Shown: positions 1 through 12,775, counted from the stretch's first letter. The stretch: DNA of 64,000 nucleotides from Engraulis encrasicolus (GCF_034702125.1 NC_085862.1:11781738-11845737), one strand, 5' to 3'. Numbers and translations are program-made. The notes: generated by a model not told the origin, from the sequence alone.

Positions 1-269
1 GTCAAGTGGACGCCACACGCCCCTTTATGCAGACTGGAACCTGATCACGTTTGGCATCCATAGCAATGCATTAAGTTGGTGTATCTCTATATAATCTAAC
101 AATCTCTGCGGTGGCTGTGTTTCTACCTGCAACGAGCTTGCTTTTATTTCACTTAGTCTATTAACTTAGCTTAGTCTGGAGATACATTGATGACTCAAAA
201 GGGTTACAATACCCCAAGTTGCACACAAAATAAAACTGAAAGTCAAATGAGGCCAAATATGTGACTTAC

Positions 270-316
270 TGGACTGATAGCTTCTCGTCTGCATCTGCTA
301 TAAACATGCTGCCCAC
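270..316 (-). CDS. armh3: armh3 coding exon 11 (last in window)
   Basis: Codes [15 protein letters not shown] plus CA of a Gln codon (phase 2), with a GTAAGT donor. The following human exon (TNEAILLALYEAV) would lie left of position 1; positions 1-269 contain no matching exon. Confidence 0.95.
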
Positions 317-3300
317 CTGCACAGAAGACATTTTCATGAGTTTCTTTGGGGCTAAATTTTAACATGCTGGTTTTATTTTAAAGTAGTGCACATACCATAC
401 TAGAAAGCGCAGACAAGAAACCTCCTTGATGTTCCTCCTCTTTGTCTTTGTACTGCCTAAAGAAAACAATACACAATATTACTTAAGCAGGTTAAGATTT
501 TTAAAGATTTTCACAACTTTAGTAGTACACATTTGAACTGTTATCCATTGTATTTGATTTGTTTCGGTACCACAAAACATAATATTATATGAAAAACTGG
601 CAGTTATTCTCTCCCCTTAAAGCAGTGCATGACATCACATTGGGGACAGGAGACCCAGGATTCTATAGGCTCTCCAATGTGACACTTAATCTGTTTTAAA
701 AAATCAATGTTAAAATATGGACTTCAACACCATTTCAGAGAACTTTTCAAATGGTATACATTATCTTGAGTGCTTTAAGTACCTATTAAGTGCTATTAAT
801 AATCAGTGATGGTTAACCTGCACCACCACCTGTAAGCAGCAAATACAGAGTATCACAGCAGTGGGTAACACTCCTAACATTTCAGTATCTTTTAATGGGA
901 CAACACAAATGTAACTAAACATATATAACAAAAGAAATGTACAGCTCTTACAAAAATATAGCCACTGATGTATAATCTCTAAACCCCTGGCAACAAATGT
1001 GAGTACACCCCTAAATGAAAATGCCCAAAATTTTGTGTGACCCCTATTATTTTCCAGCACTGCCTTGACTCTGACGGACATGGGGTGCATTCCAATATGC
1101 TGACTTTCGTCCTCCACTTGTGCTTGTGGCCTCGCATTTTGCTGACGCCCCGCCTCCGTGGAGAAAACAATTACGTTTCCTCGCTGTCAGCCTAGCCACA
1201 ACAACCTTTGGGGGACTGTTCTTCATTCACCATCCCGATTACAAATGAGGAAATGACATTAGAATTGTGCTTCTGCAAGACATTGAATTAATTTTGTCGT
1301 CAGTGACATCATCATGAGGTCACAAGCAGGCAAGTGAGCAAGGAGGACGTAAGTCTGCATACTGGAATCCACCCATGGAGTTCACAGAGAGATGCAGATT
1401 CACCACTGAAATTCACGTCACTCCTTCAGGACATCATGAAGCTGTGTAGGCCAAGAGCAATGTAAATATCAGGCCAAGAGCAATGTAAATATCGTTTCTG
1501 ATCTCTGAAAAAATCGGAACTCCTCCCACTTTGTCGGAAACCAGTCAACCAGTAGCAAACCTGGTGAGGTGGGTCAACCATGCTGTTTGGAAAGCATTAA
1601 TTGTTATGCTCTTGGTGAGACAAAATCTCAAAGAGATTTGAAAGTTGATGATATGTGGCGCAAATGAGGCAGAGAGCCAAACAAATTGCCCGACTAAATG
1701 GTCAGAGATGGCACACATATAGGTTTTCGGGTGGTTGATGTGACGCCTTGTTTTGTCGTATATAATAATAAAAGTACACTGTTATAGAGGCTGTACACAG
1801 AGACCACTTAAGAAATAAAATTTTGACCCAAGATATGCTTCAAAGGAATGTGAGGGGTGTGCTCACTTTTGTGACATACCGTGTAAGGCACCGTATAACA
1901 CAGGGGTTCCCCGCAAAGAGAAGGAACTATATTCAATAAACGGGAAATCCAAGAGCTAACACAATTTGGTTAGTAACTCAATTGACTTGAATGGTTAACA
2001 CATAATCTATATTTAACTTTGTAATGTAAATGTTCCTATGAATTAAAATAAAAATTTAGCAACAACAAAAAAATGGCATTTGGAATATGGGGGGTGGCCA
2101 AAATATCCTTAGGTCCATCATGGGATCGCAGCAGAAAAACTGGTATAAGGCCAGGGATAAAATATGTCCTACATCCTATTACCTGTTGTACTCTGCCAAT
2201 GCTTGATGGACCACCATGCCCATTCCCTTGAGAACAATGAAAAAGTTGTGTAAGAACACAAAGAACAAATAACAGCACATCCACTTTAACAGTTAGCAGC
2301 CATCAGTAAAAAATAGCGGTAACACTTTATTTTAGGGATACATCTATTAGCGCTAATACATACAATGTCCCTGTATAAGTAACTTGTAAGGCATGTACTA
2401 AGCAAAATCAAACATTTGTTAGGCATGTATTCGCAAATGTCTTGTTCATGTACAATAAGGGATTTACAGTATTACCAATTTAACCTTAGTAAGGACCTAG
2501 TAGGCCTTAGCGTTTGCTTAGTACATGCCTGACAAGTTACTTATGCAGACATTAACATTGTATGTATTAGATGTGTCCCTAAAATAAAGTGTTACCAAAA
2601 TAGCATGCTAGTATATGTACTTTCCTTACTATAATATTATTCCTACTAATAGTATCTAGCACCTCTGGATTACTACATCCCAACTCAGTTCCAGTTGGAC
2701 CCATCAAATGGCTCTCACTCAATCCCTGAAGATTTGACTGAGAAGAAATCTATGTGATTAGTGATACACCCAATGGATCATATCAACATTTTCAAATGTC
2801 TACGCTGCATTTTTGTACATAAAATCTGTAAAAATCTGCCTTTTTGTGATTTGAAATTTGGAATGTGATCTTTTGGGCATATTAGCAATCACATAGGTTT
2901 GTTTCAGACGAGAGGGGAACTTTTTCTAAATTTGATAATTCCAGCTGGATAGTCCCAGCTGATTTGGCTCAAAATGACTCAAAATTGACTTAATATTAAA
3001 ACAAAACAAACGTGTAAAATGTGACTAGATATGTGAGCATTTAAAATGAAGGAATATAAAAATGTTACTTACTTCTAATGTTGGCTCATCATCCACAATA
3101 GATAACTTCACAATGTAGGGATTCACAGACTGCAAATACAAACAAACAAAAAACATGCTGACAATAAAATTACATCAAATTCATTTGTAAACTAATTTTC
3201 ACAGATAAAGGGTCATATACGAATTTGAATATGCTATTGTACAACGTGTATATTTCTATTCAGTTTCAATACAGACATGCAAACAATTAAACATTAATCT

Positions 3301-6300
3301 CAAAATACAAAAAAATCAGGCATTCAAACACTGCATTTGTATAAAGCAGAAGAGAAAACCAAGTCATCATAAAAATACAAAACTGAAGAAAATCCAAGGC
3401 ACTCTCCTTTTGAAAAAGTTAAAGCCTTTAGTGTGACGGCTTTGTCATATGAGACATTTTTAATGGTCTAATATGGGTGCCAAGTTGTACAGATGGACCA
3501 AGTCACTAATTTGCGAGTCACAAGTAAGTATCAATTCCTGACTACACTTGCAAGAAAGTAGTAGTAGTAGTAGTTTATTAAGTGAGTAAATAATTGCTAG
3601 AGTTTAATGGCAAACCACAAGGGTAGTTATCCATTTTCTCTGGGTTTTGAGTAAGAGCATTACTAAATTGTTGACAATGTCTTGGAACTACTTCTGGATT
3701 ACATTGCAACTGAAGCTCAAGGTGGGCTTCTCCATAAGTAATTTAAGGTATCCTTACTGTTGATTAATTGCCCCATCGGTTTCATTTTACAGATTTCCCC
3801 GTCAGTTTTGTTGTGTTATATTCATTACTATTTCATTATTATTCTTTTTGTTTTAGAAGTGTTTTGAAACCATGATATGTGGTGATATTACACTATTAAC
3901 AAGAAATAACAAAAAAAAAAAATAAGAATGGTAGGCAACTGTATGCATGTACTTCACTTACCTCATACTTCCTATAGTTGACCAACAGGGCCAGCAGGAC
4001 GACAGCATCGTAGCCATGTTGTGATCGACTTGACACATCAGACAGAATCTGGCAAGAAAGACGATGCTCATATTTATGACGGTGCAGTGATACAATTTGG
4101 CTCTGAAGAAGACGCACTGCATTTAAAAACTTGCCATTATGGGCTGTATTCTACCACCCGTGTAAGTGAAAAAATGGAGCAGAAGTGAAAAAAAAGCGCA
4201 ACAGCGACTCCGCACTGACTAAATTGTGTGATTTGCGAGGGATTTCACCAGCTGCATGCTCCAGGTGGAGCATGTAAATGAATCTTAAGCGCATTCTCCT
4301 GTCCACTTATGCGCCTTCTTCTTTACGCACATCAAAGGGCTGTAGTAAGGTCAAGCGCCACTATGAGGCCACATGTAACATTGCATTTGATGTCTTCTTG
4401 GGTCGCATTTTGCTGCCCAGGGCATGTCCCTATATAAGACAACTTGCATATCATTTTTCTGCAACCAAAACATCAACCTCGTTGCACCTTGCACAAGAGG
4501 ACAAGGCACGTCACACCATAATACTGTTCCAGTCGTCTGCAGCCAGGCAACACAGGCCTATTCAAAAACAACCTTCACCATTTTAATTATGGTGTAGCCA
4601 CGTGAAAGTGAGGCTTTTTATTGCAACTCCTCAAAATGTGTGATTTATTATAGTGCATATGTCCATGTACGCTTTCAGTTTTCAATGGGATGATCCCCGG
4701 AATACAACGCCTAATCGGGCTATTGGAGGTACAGGTTAGTCCTATCTGTTTTTGTAAAAGACGCACAAATATTTAGTGAAGCTCACAACAGAACGTACAC
4801 AGGCACATGTTAGAGCATATATGTGGCATTTCGCCTCGGATCGAGGCACATCACGACTTCATCTTTTTATCTAACCTCCCGTACTTGCCTTGTGGTTGTG
4901 AAAAGCAGAGGAGGTTAGGATTTAAGATGGGACCCCACAAGAAGTTTTCGCACGTGGTTTGAAATTCAAAGTTAAAGTTTGGTGTGGGTTTTCCATGGAC
5001 TGCCAAGGCTTTCGCATCGTTGATCAGAAAATCCATTTTCCATGCTTTCTAGGTAACCACAACTGATGAACTTGGCAAAGATTCAGCCCCCACCTCATGC
5101 TCGTGTTTTTCGCACGAGGGGTGTGGTGAAGTTTCAGAGGGGAAAATGCGCGCAAGATAAAAGCATGTAAAAAGTGTACGTGTAAAACAGACTCAAGTAA
5201 CAACGGGGAAATTCCACCCTATATTCGCAAAACAATAAAAAACAAAAAAGTATTAATCAGAGTGATCTCTGGCCAAGTTTTTTTTAAAGAGGACCTGCCT
5301 GATGACATTATATAGGCTGCTAAGTACTTTCGAACTCGGGGGGGGGTCAACAAAAGTACAAGACGTCCTACCTGTAAAATGGCTTCAAATATGCTGTTTA
5401 TCATCACATATTCAAGAATGGTGTTTTGACTGATGTTATCGGTTACCTGAAGAAGAAAAAAAGAAGTCAAGCAGCAGGACCTATAGCCACATTTTTGCAC
5501 ATTGCAGCAAACACATAGCAACCACTTGAGCACAGCAATCAGCCTCACATCAGTTCACATACAGTCTGAGTCCACACACGCCCTTTTATGTTGTTCAACA
5601 GATGTTGTATTAAACATAGTTTATCCATACTGTGGAGACATCTTTTTGAGTTAACGCATTGCATGTGCACACAAAATGTCAAGGTAATACAACATTTTCA
5701 CTTCACACCGCATAATGCTCTCAAAGTTAGAATGTCTTTGTCCTATGCATGTGACGTTTCTGGTGCAGACAAAGCCAAAAGTGTACTCACGGTCACTAGA
5801 CACAGCAGTAACTTCAGGCACAAGCTCTTCAGACTTGCAGAACTGTCGCCACAAAGTAGACTGTCTAAACTCTCCATCAGATCCTGAAAAACAATACAAG
5901 AGCCATGAAATGCTGAAATGGTCATAATATTAGATTCTCAAAATCAGTTTGCTGATTCTGATTCCACCCGTTTTTAAACCTTATCTAAACCATACATTCA
6001 TTACAAACACTAATACAACAAATCTATAATAATAGATACAATACAATAATAGATACAATACAATGCAATACTATCCCCTTCTTCCCCAGTCCTCATTTCT
6101 GTCCTTGAGGATGCAGAGGTATGCAGGCTTTTTTAAAAGCAGATAGCAGCAGGTCCTGGCGACCATTCCATCATTGGCGCGGAATCAAAAGCCGAGTTTC
6201 AAATAACGGCAGCTTAAACTTGAGGCTGACGCTGTTCCACCACTGGAGATCAGCTGCGCCTTGGCGAGGTTCACTTCAGCCGTACTCATCAAAGCTGGCG

Positions 6301-9300
6301 CTGCGCTGGAGCACGTTGTACAGGGGAAGTCCCCATCAACGATTGCCGAAAATGCGATCATGTTGTAGACCCGTGCATGCCTTGTCAAATGAAGCGATGC
6401 GAAGCGAGCATCTGTAGGTGAGCGGTAACACAACGGGACCCTGATTGAGAGGCCCGTGTTCAATCCCCACCATGCGCAATGTCATTTCATAATCCCCACC
6501 ATGCGTAATGACATTTCATGATGCAGTAATCAAGACAAGTTTCTAGTATGGCAACATATTAGACAATAAAGCTTTGTGAATCTTGAATCTTGAATATTGA
6601 AAGAAAGAATGCGTAAAAATAAAATGCTATCTAGTATTGGATTTTCTCTTTCAGAAGAATTTGTTTTAGGATAAAAGAAAGCATAGGGAGCATTTGCTGA
6701 ATCATTGCAATGAATGCAAACTGCAAGCGTCGGCATCTGCAAGGGTTGTGACGACGATTTTTGATTGCCTATGCTGTAAAATGTAGGCCAAAAGGTCTAC
6801 ATTTAACTGTAGGCCTAGGCCTATTGCTCGATAGAGAATGAAGCCAGCCACAAAGCGACATCAAAGGAGAGAATAGGCAAATGTAGGTTATGAAGTTTTC
6901 ATTTATAACATGTCGCCATGCAAGACTTGAACCCGGAGCTACCACAAGCGCAGCGCGCCTGCCCACTGTGCCATTCACGTCTTTGTCTCCGTGAAAGGAA
7001 TTGTTCAATATCATGTTATTCTTATCAAGACAATAAAAGTTTTTTAGATGTGCTAATTATCAGAAATCCCCCAAAATGAAAGACAATGGTAATTATTGTA
7101 CTGGCAATACTGCCATTTTGCTGGCACTATCGCACTATATAATATTTGAATGAAGAGACGGGTTCGCTTTAATCTCGTAAAATGATGGCGGGAATTAAGC
7201 GGAATGGGACGATTGTGACACTGTTTCCTACAGGTTCATTTTTTCTGTAACACTGATTTATTTAGCCTGGTGTTAAACCTGAGAGCTATCAAGGTTTGAG
7301 TTGGAGCATAAATTACCTTGGCAACTCAGCTGAGTTTCAGGTTAGCAAGACTGATGGAACGGATCTCTGTCTAAAAACAGCACAGTTTACCGATTTGAAC
7401 TCGGATTTTGGCTTAACACCGTTGATGGAACGGTCCCTTGGTCAGTTCTCTCGAGCTCAAACATTGGCCATTTCTAAAAGTGGGTCATCAATTATCCTTT
7501 ACATACATACCTTCATGCGCAGTTCAGCCTTGTCAAAGCCCATCAGCATGTTGATGATGTCAAAGCCAGTGGCCGCCTTGTTCTTCTGGTGGACACCTCT
7601 AAACAAAGCACAGAGCGTCTGAAACAGACAAGATTAATTAACTAATAAGGGTAACCACGCCAATTGAACAAATCTCCGCGCACTTGCGTCTCGAAAAATA
7701 ATCTGAAAAATATTAAAAGGTGTTCCTTAGACATCCATGAGAAAGGATTGGAATGTTCTTGTAAGTGAAGAGGTATGCTTTTGAAGTTAAAGACCATTTT
7801 ATAGGGGGAGGGGGTGTTGATTTCATTCAGCCATTGTTTTACTGCAATGTTCTCAAGGTCATAGCATAGATGTCTCTCTCACTCACTCACTAAAACAGAC
7901 TTCATGAGGAGGGTATCAGGGACCACTGTCTGGAGATCAGTTTACGGCCCTTGAGGCCATCTTATCCACCCCCCAAATGAATGAATGAACGAATGAATGA
8001 GCAAACATGCCTAAACACGGTCATAAAAGATGCACAAGTCTCACCTGTAAAGCATTCACCACTTTGATTTGATGCTCCTCCCCCAGGGCCTGTATGCAGT
8101 GGTGAAAGAGCCCATTGATGTTTCCTTTAATTTTCAGCACCTCATCACCATCGAGTGACTCCAGCTTTGCCTCCAGGTACTCCAAGTTCACCTGGAAAAA
8201 AAAAAAACATTGAATACGTCCAAATATCTGTCTAGTCATTTCAGCATGGAGACTCTGTGACCACATTCTGGGCTGCTGACAGCTTTGGCTGGACCGTAAA
8301 TTTTCATGAAATTTAGTGTGCCATTTTAGTGTTGTTTAATTTTAGTAGTTACTCTTGTAGTATAATTTTCAGACTGCATATACAGGTCCTTCTCCAATAA
8401 TTAGCATATTGTGTTAAAGTTCATTTTTTACCCATAATGTAATGATAAAAAATAACCTTTCATATGTTTTACATTCATTGCACACCAACTGAAATATTTC
8501 AGGTCTTGTTTTGTTTTAATATTGATGATTTTGGCATACAGCTCATGAAAACCCAATATTCATATCTCAAAAAAATTGCATATCATGAAAAGGTTGTCTA
8601 AACAAACTATTAACCTAATCATCTGAATTAACCAATTAACTCTTAACACTGGTAAAAGCTTCCTGAGGATTTAAAAAGTCTCAGCCTTGTTCATTACTCA
8701 AAACCGCAGTCATGGGTTAGACTGCTGACCTGACTGTGTTTAACATTGAAGTCAATGGCAGTGGCATTGTATGAGGGTTATGAAAGCGCAGACATCATTG
8801 ATGCTTAGCTGTCAGCTGTTTTTTGTTCTTTGATCTGGTGACCCACACTTCCCTCTTCATTATACTGCATAGATTTCCATACCAAGTTTTTCTATTTTTG
8901 TGAAAAATCTAATTCTAATTTGCCAGAAATGAAACCCCATTGAAAGTCAATGGAATGTTCTGTCTGGCAAATTAGAATTAGATTTTTCACAAAAATAGAA
9001 AAACTTGGTATGGAAATCTATGGAGTATAATGAAGAGGGAAGTGTGGGTCACCAGATCAAAGAACAAAAAACAGCTGACAGCTAAGCATCAATGATGTCT
9101 GGGCTTTCATAACCCTCATGCAATGCACCCTCGGATAATCACCTATTCTCTGCCCACACAAGATCACATTCATACCTTCATTAAAAAGAGTTCGTCCCAA
9201 AACCGAGGATTGGCGATGGCAGGATCTGTCCCCTAAAGTTGAAAAAAGAGAGGATAATACACAAGACACCAAGCATACAGTCACTGAAGAATTGGAACAC

Positions 9301-10548
9301 CATTATATTAGGGATGTCACTTTAACACATTAGTAAGATTAATTCATTACAAAGCAAATCACTGCATTGTAAAATTTAACAGCATTGATTAGGAGTAGGC
9401 ATGCATTCGTACACTGCCACACCAAAAGTAAAGTAAATACACTCACTAAAGAACACTATTCATGCAAGGGCTGCCACTTTAACGTGTTAATTAGAATTAC
9501 ACTGCAAATACCTCATTGTAAACAGGATTAATTATGAGTAGACATGTGTTCATAAATTGCCACATAAACTGCCAATAATAAGGTCTAAAGAGTCAAAAGT
9601 GCCCGTTTTCACTTTAAAGGTGCACTGTGTAAGATGTGGCCAGAGTAGGTATTGCAACTACCTGCTCATGGAAACAGTGCTTTTTATTGACAAATAGGAT
9701 CTTTTCATGGATATGTACTAAGTAATTAACCTACATTTACCAGTATGACGAAAGTACTGTATAGCAATTTTCACAGCAAAAAAATGGCCATTTTTTGATA
9801 TTCAAACCGACGGACCGGAATGGACTGGACAGGACATGGAGTGGACATGGAGACTGGACTGGAAATGGCCTGTTGTGTGTCATTCAGTCCCACCCCATCT
9901 CTATCCCACTTACTTCAACTCACTTCAATTTAGTCTTTTACTGTCTCTGTCTACAAAGAAGCCCAACCCACCACATAAAATGTCTTTAAAGATGTGATTG
10001 TGGCCACAGTAGGTATTGCAACTATGCATCTCATTGAAAATTTGATATTTTCATGAATATTTACTTTGTAATAAACTAATGTTACTAGTATAACCAAAGT
10101 ACAGTAAGTTTTGCAGCTAAAAATGTCAATTTCTGGAATTTCAAAATGGCGGACAGGAGAAGATCTTTTCAAGTATGAAAAGTGCAATTTTCCCAGTCAT
10201 AATGCAGCATAGTTAGAATTTGCTGGTGGAGGTAAGTATTAGTGACAAATGTGACATTTGTGAATGGACAGCATGAATTCTACAAATAAACTTGAATAAA
10301 CAATGAATCCAACTTTAAAAACAAATGAATAAATAAAGACGACACAGCCAAGACCACTCAACATCTTGATCCTAACCCGAGGTTGCTAATGGGGCAAAAA
10401 AGATACTGTGATGTCCAAAAAGAAATAGGAATTAATGTTGTTTTACCGCAAAGATGTCATCATACATCAGGACAACCTTCTCTTTCAAGGGCTTCTTAGA
10501 GGACGATGTCCGCCTCAAGAGGCCACCTTTCTTCTCCACCTGAGCCAT
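270..10548 (-). CDS. armh3: armh3 (C10orf76), 5' part: eleven coding exons, gene continues past left edge
   Basis: Armadillo-like helical domain-containing protein 3. From family knowledge it is a Golgi-associated helical protein that works with GBF1 and PI4KB in Golgi lipid signalling. Seen here: an ATG at 10546-10548 opens a frame that runs through eleven exons with GT-AG borders and consistent phases, giving about 292 residues (human protein about 690). Landmarks match human C10orf76 almost word for word: start [13 protein letters not shown], then [77 protein letters not shown] and [16 protein letters not shown]. The last exon in the window ends in phase 2, so the rest lies to the left. 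Introns carry MITEs and a Tc1-like remnant. At least one 5' non-coding exon must lie upstream, because an acceptor sits 8 bases before the ATG. Identification is very secure. Confidence 0.97.
396..456 (-). CDS. armh3: armh3 coding exon 10
   Basis: Starts with the G that completes Arg, then 20 codons [20 protein letters not shown], ending in phase 0 at a GTATGT donor. Acceptor TTCTTTAG. Human has [20 protein letters not shown]. Confidence 0.96.
992..1877. mobile_element. Tc1/mariner-like non-autonomous remnant, interrupted
   Basis: Ends ACAAATGTGAGTACACCCCT and GAGGGGTGTGCTCACTTTTG are inverted and match the fish Tc1-like AAGTGAGTACACCCC motif. A second repeat with GTGCATTCCAATATGC / GCATACTGGAATCCAC ends (about 1087-1378) lies inside. 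No transposase frame. In an armh3 intron. A further end fragment lies near 17970-18000. Confidence 0.6.
2183..2226 (-). CDS. armh3: armh3 coding exon 9 (short)
   Basis: A 44-base exon coding [14 protein letters not shown] plus two bases of an Arg codon completed by the next exon (phase 2). Acceptor CTCAAG, donor GTAATA. Human has GMGLVIAQALSEYNR. Its size and weak acceptor make it easy to miss, but frame and homology agree. Confidence 0.93.
2319..2596. mobile_element. hAT-type palindromic MITE with perfect 8-bp TSD
   Basis: Ends GGTAACACTTTATTTTAGGG and its complement, flanked on both sides by AAAATAGC. The two halves pair along much of their length. Lies 92 bases upstream (in transcript sense) of armh3 exon 9. 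Confidence 0.85.
3073..3129 (-). CDS. armh3: armh3 coding exon 8
   Basis: Codes 19 residues, [19 protein letters not shown], phase 0, TTTGCAG acceptor and GTAAGT donor. Confidence 0.96.
3962..4048 (-). CDS. armh3: armh3 coding exon 7
   Basis: Codes 29 residues from [15 protein letters not shown] to LVNYRKYE, phase 0, CTTGCCAG acceptor and GTAAGT donor. Human has ILSHPPSRREHGYDAVV here; the exon start is the variable part. Confidence 0.96.
5372..5446 (-). CDS. armh3: armh3 coding exon 6
   Basis: Codes 25 residues, [20 protein letters not shown] plus EAILQ, phase 0, TTCTTCAG acceptor and GTAGGA donor. Identical to the human stretch as I recall it. Confidence 0.97.
5791..5883 (-). CDS. armh3: armh3 coding exon 5
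   Basis: Codes 31 residues from [15 protein letters not shown] to LKLLLCLVT, phase 0, TTTTTCAG acceptor and GTGAGT donor. Joins to VTDNISQ in the next exon, as in human. Confidence 0.97.
5890..7510. other. armh3 intron with LINE tail and tRNA-like pieces
   Basis: Near 6570-6600 is a GAATCTTGAATCTTGAATA tail, typical of fish L2/CR1-like LINE ends. On the minus strand at about 6905-6970 a sequence with an A-box-like AATGGCACAGTGGG and a B-box-like GGGTTCAAGTC suggests a tRNA-derived SINE. Nothing coding. Confidence 0.35.
7511..7618 (-). CDS. armh3: armh3 coding exon 4
   Basis: Codes 36 residues from [18 protein letters not shown] to FDKAELRMK, phase 0, TTTCAG acceptor and GTATGT donor. Near-identical to human apart from a few conservative changes. 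Confidence 0.97.
8045..8191 (-). CDS. armh3: armh3 coding exon 3
   Basis: Codes 49 residues from [15 protein letters not shown] to IKVVNALQ, phase 0 on both sides. A polypyrimidine tract precedes the CCAG acceptor and the donor is GTGAGA. It contains the conserved CIQALGEEH helix. Confidence 0.97.
8764..9126. repeat. near-perfect 363-bp foldback (hairpin MITE)
   Basis: Arms 8764-8930 and 8967-9126 are inverted copies with few mismatches and a loop of about 36 bases. It lies 50 bases downstream of armh3 exon 2, within the next intron, and could form a stable hairpin in the pre-mRNA. Confidence 0.85.
9176..9232 (-). CDS. armh3: armh3 coding exon 2
   Basis: Codes 19 residues, [19 protein letters not shown], phase 0 on both sides, with a TTAG acceptor and GTATGA donor. 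Human has EDPSKCSPRFWEELFLMK at this place. Confidence 0.96.
9614..10310. mobile_element. two diverged copies of the TTAA / CACTGTG MITE
   Basis: One copy starts at a TTAA (9614-9617) followed by AGGTGCACTGTGTAAGATG; a second body spans about 9986-10310, with the shared core TTCAAAATGGCGGAC. Same family as 48451-48778 and 57431-57790. Confidence 0.6.
10447..10548 (-). CDS. armh3: armh3 coding exon 1 (start codon)
   Basis: Codes 34 residues from [19 protein letters not shown] to [10 protein letters not shown] and ends in phase 0 at a GTAAAA donor. Eight bases upstream of the ATG is a CCACCAG acceptor (exon edge 10556), so the 5' UTR is split. The basic, serine-rich start matches the human N-terminus. 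Confidence 0.96.
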
Positions 10549-10556
10549 GCCTGCTC
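10549..10556 (-). other. armh3: armh3 5' UTR segment before the ATG
   Basis: Eight untranslated bases (GAGCAGGC) lie between the CCACCAG acceptor and the ATG. This shows the transcript starts in an upstream non-coding exon. Confidence 0.6.
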
Positions 10557-10910
10557 CTGGTGGGGAGAAAAAAACATTAATTTAAAAAATAACAGAAGGC
10601 ACAGATTAAAAGAGATGGATTTTACAGAGTTTTCATTTCCTTTCATCCATCATTCAATTGGATGCCATTAGTGGAGTATCACTCGAACATGTGAGGTACG
10701 TTAACTATTCTTACTGAGGAGCCTGAATGATGCACTCTGAGAAGCATCACACAAGTGTGGCCTGGGATTTACTGTGACGCCTCACACCTGTTTCGAACTT
10801 CTCAGCCTGGAAGTTATGGTCAAAATGGTCACATACATTCTGGAACGCATCAGTCCCATCAGTCCCAGAATGGTGAGGCAGGGCAAGACATGCTAATGAA
10901 AGCTCTAAAC

Positions 10911-11085
10911 TACTGCTTCTCAAACTGTGGGACCGGGCCTGACGGTATTCCAAGTGGGCCTTGAAATCATTTTCTAAAAATCTTAATGTTTCTGTGTGGT
11001 TTGTTTAACTATTTATTTGAGTTTTATGGTTTAATGGGACAGAGGTGGGCACCAAATATTTGTGAACAAAGGTTGGGAACCTCTG
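10911..11085. mobile_element. hAT MITE with TSD CTCTAAAC
   Basis: Ends TACTGCTTCTCAAA and GGGAACCTCTG, flanked by CTCTAAAC at 10903-10910 and 11086-11093. Confidence 0.7.
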
Positions 11086-11099
11086 CTCTAAACTGGGTC

Positions 11100-12060
11100 A
11101 TTCCATGTCAATTCACACGCCCTCCACACGTGACCCTCTCCGATTTGCCTGATATTTCACATACAGGTACCTTTTGATGTCAATTGAAAGAATACCAAGT
11201 ATTAGCATGGTTTGGTTCAGCCCAGTTCACTGTTTTTGTGGCCACAGTTGGGTCATTTCACCTAGGATACTGCAGGCTTTTTCAAACTGTGGTGAAAAGA
11301 GAAATGCGGATATGCATATTTCCTCAGCAGCATTAATAAATGTTTAATAATAATGTGTTGATTAATGGTGTGCTCAAACACACACACACACTTCCCATTA
11401 TATAGTAAAATATAAATAATAATAACACTTAATTAACACTTGTAAACACACAAGAGTTTGATAAATATGTGTAGTCACCTGAGAAATAGGGTATTTTTTT
11501 TATCTCATCCATAAGCCATATATTTTTTGGCATTTTCTTGTGCTCTAAATGTGTTTTTTCCCCAATCACTTCTCCAATATGGGAGGTCTTCAAAACCTGC
11601 AACACGCTGGAATTGCCCTTTTTAGTCTGTTTGTCCTGTTTGTATGGACCCGTATCCATACAGATCAAACAGAATGGAATTGGCCTTTTTTAAACCGTTC
11701 TTAGTTCCATTCTCCATTAATATTAGCGCAAATTAGATTCATGCAAATTCAGTTCAGGGGTTCTACCTTGCCACTAAAAAGGTACACTAAGTTGTATTGA
11801 AATCTGTGTCAGTCGGGCCGCAACGTATCTAATTTCACATGAAATTACCCAGATGTCTCCGAATGGAATTGGCCTTTTGTTTAGACAGTGGGGGCTGTGC
11901 ACTGCCCCCTGGATCTCTTTCCTCTGTGCCACAACACAGCCTGGGAACCTTAAACAGAGGAAGTATGTCAACAGTAAACAGTGTGTCAGTATGCTCTCAG
12001 CTGAGCAGCGATAGTAGGGCACAGGCAGATTTTGACAGATGGATAGTGTCTTCCAAGCCA
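11100..12060. other. region upstream of armh3 exon 1, no gene seen
   Basis: Open frames occur but none has family similarity or splice structure. Short CACACA run near 11378. An open frame of 129 codons at 11839-12228 on the plus strand overlaps the LINE remnant and is not believed. Confidence 0.4.
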
Positions 12061-12250
12061 ATTTTTCATTACTGGCCGGTTGTCATTGAGGGAAGTGACG
12101 TTTTGTGTTTCTTAGGCACAGGAACTACTATGGTGGAGGTCTTCAGACAGGATGGAACAGCGAACTGGGGGCAATTACTGGTACAAAGTCTTGATATGAG
12201 GCCTGTCACCACCAAGTGGTCTGAATGAATGCTACAAGTATGCACTCTCA
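12060..12250 (-). pseudogene. L2/CR1-like LINE reverse transcriptase fragment
   Basis: The minus-strand frame reads VPSCLKTSTIVVPVPKKHKT, matching the KTSTI(I/V)PVPKK motif upstream of the RT core, then loses homology. Remnant only. Confidence 0.6.
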
Positions 12251-12399
12251 ATGCTCTCTACCCAAATAATTTAAATAAAGTGCGTATTTTCATTGAGGGC
12301 AATGAATATCATCAAAGACACAACTCATCCAGCACAGACTGTTCTCCCTTCTACCATCAACACACTGAAGAAAACCACATGAACATTCCAAGGCCACTG

Positions 12400-12520
12400 G
12401 ATGACATTCCACGAACATTCTTTCGCCATGCCACTGGCACTTTACTCTTGCACCTTGTATACAGATCTTTTCACTTTACTACTATGACCGCTGATTGTAC
12501 TTCTGCCGCTATGTGTGCAC

Positions 12521-12609
<89 letters not shown>

Positions 12610-12775
12610 CGTGCGTGCGTGTGCGTGTGCGTGTGCGAGAGAGATTATTGTCAATGTCCTATTTAAATGTTTTTAGTTAAACTGCACATTGGAGACTGGT
12701 CAAACGCAATTTCAAACTTCTGTGCTAATCCATTACATAGATTTTTGACAATAAAGTATACTTGACTTGACAACG
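12400..12775 (+). repeat. LINE 3' tail with embedded (GT)n microsatellite
   Basis: CACTTTACTC..TTGCACC, a (GT)n run at 12525-12600 turning to GC/GTGC until 12646, then GACAATAAAGTATACTTGAC. This is the usual layout of a fish LINE 3' end. Confidence 0.6.

Larger units (their letters stand above)
2600..5370. other. armh3 introns, little recognisable
   Basis: Apart from exons 7 and 8, I see AT-rich intron with a short GTA microsatellite near 3558 and no coding signal. The stretch 4140-5170 is slightly richer in CpG and may be an old repeat. Confidence 0.4.

Noticed and set aside
11839..12228. 129-codon plus-strand frame
   Set aside because: No family similarity, and its second half overlaps a LINE RT remnant on the other strand.
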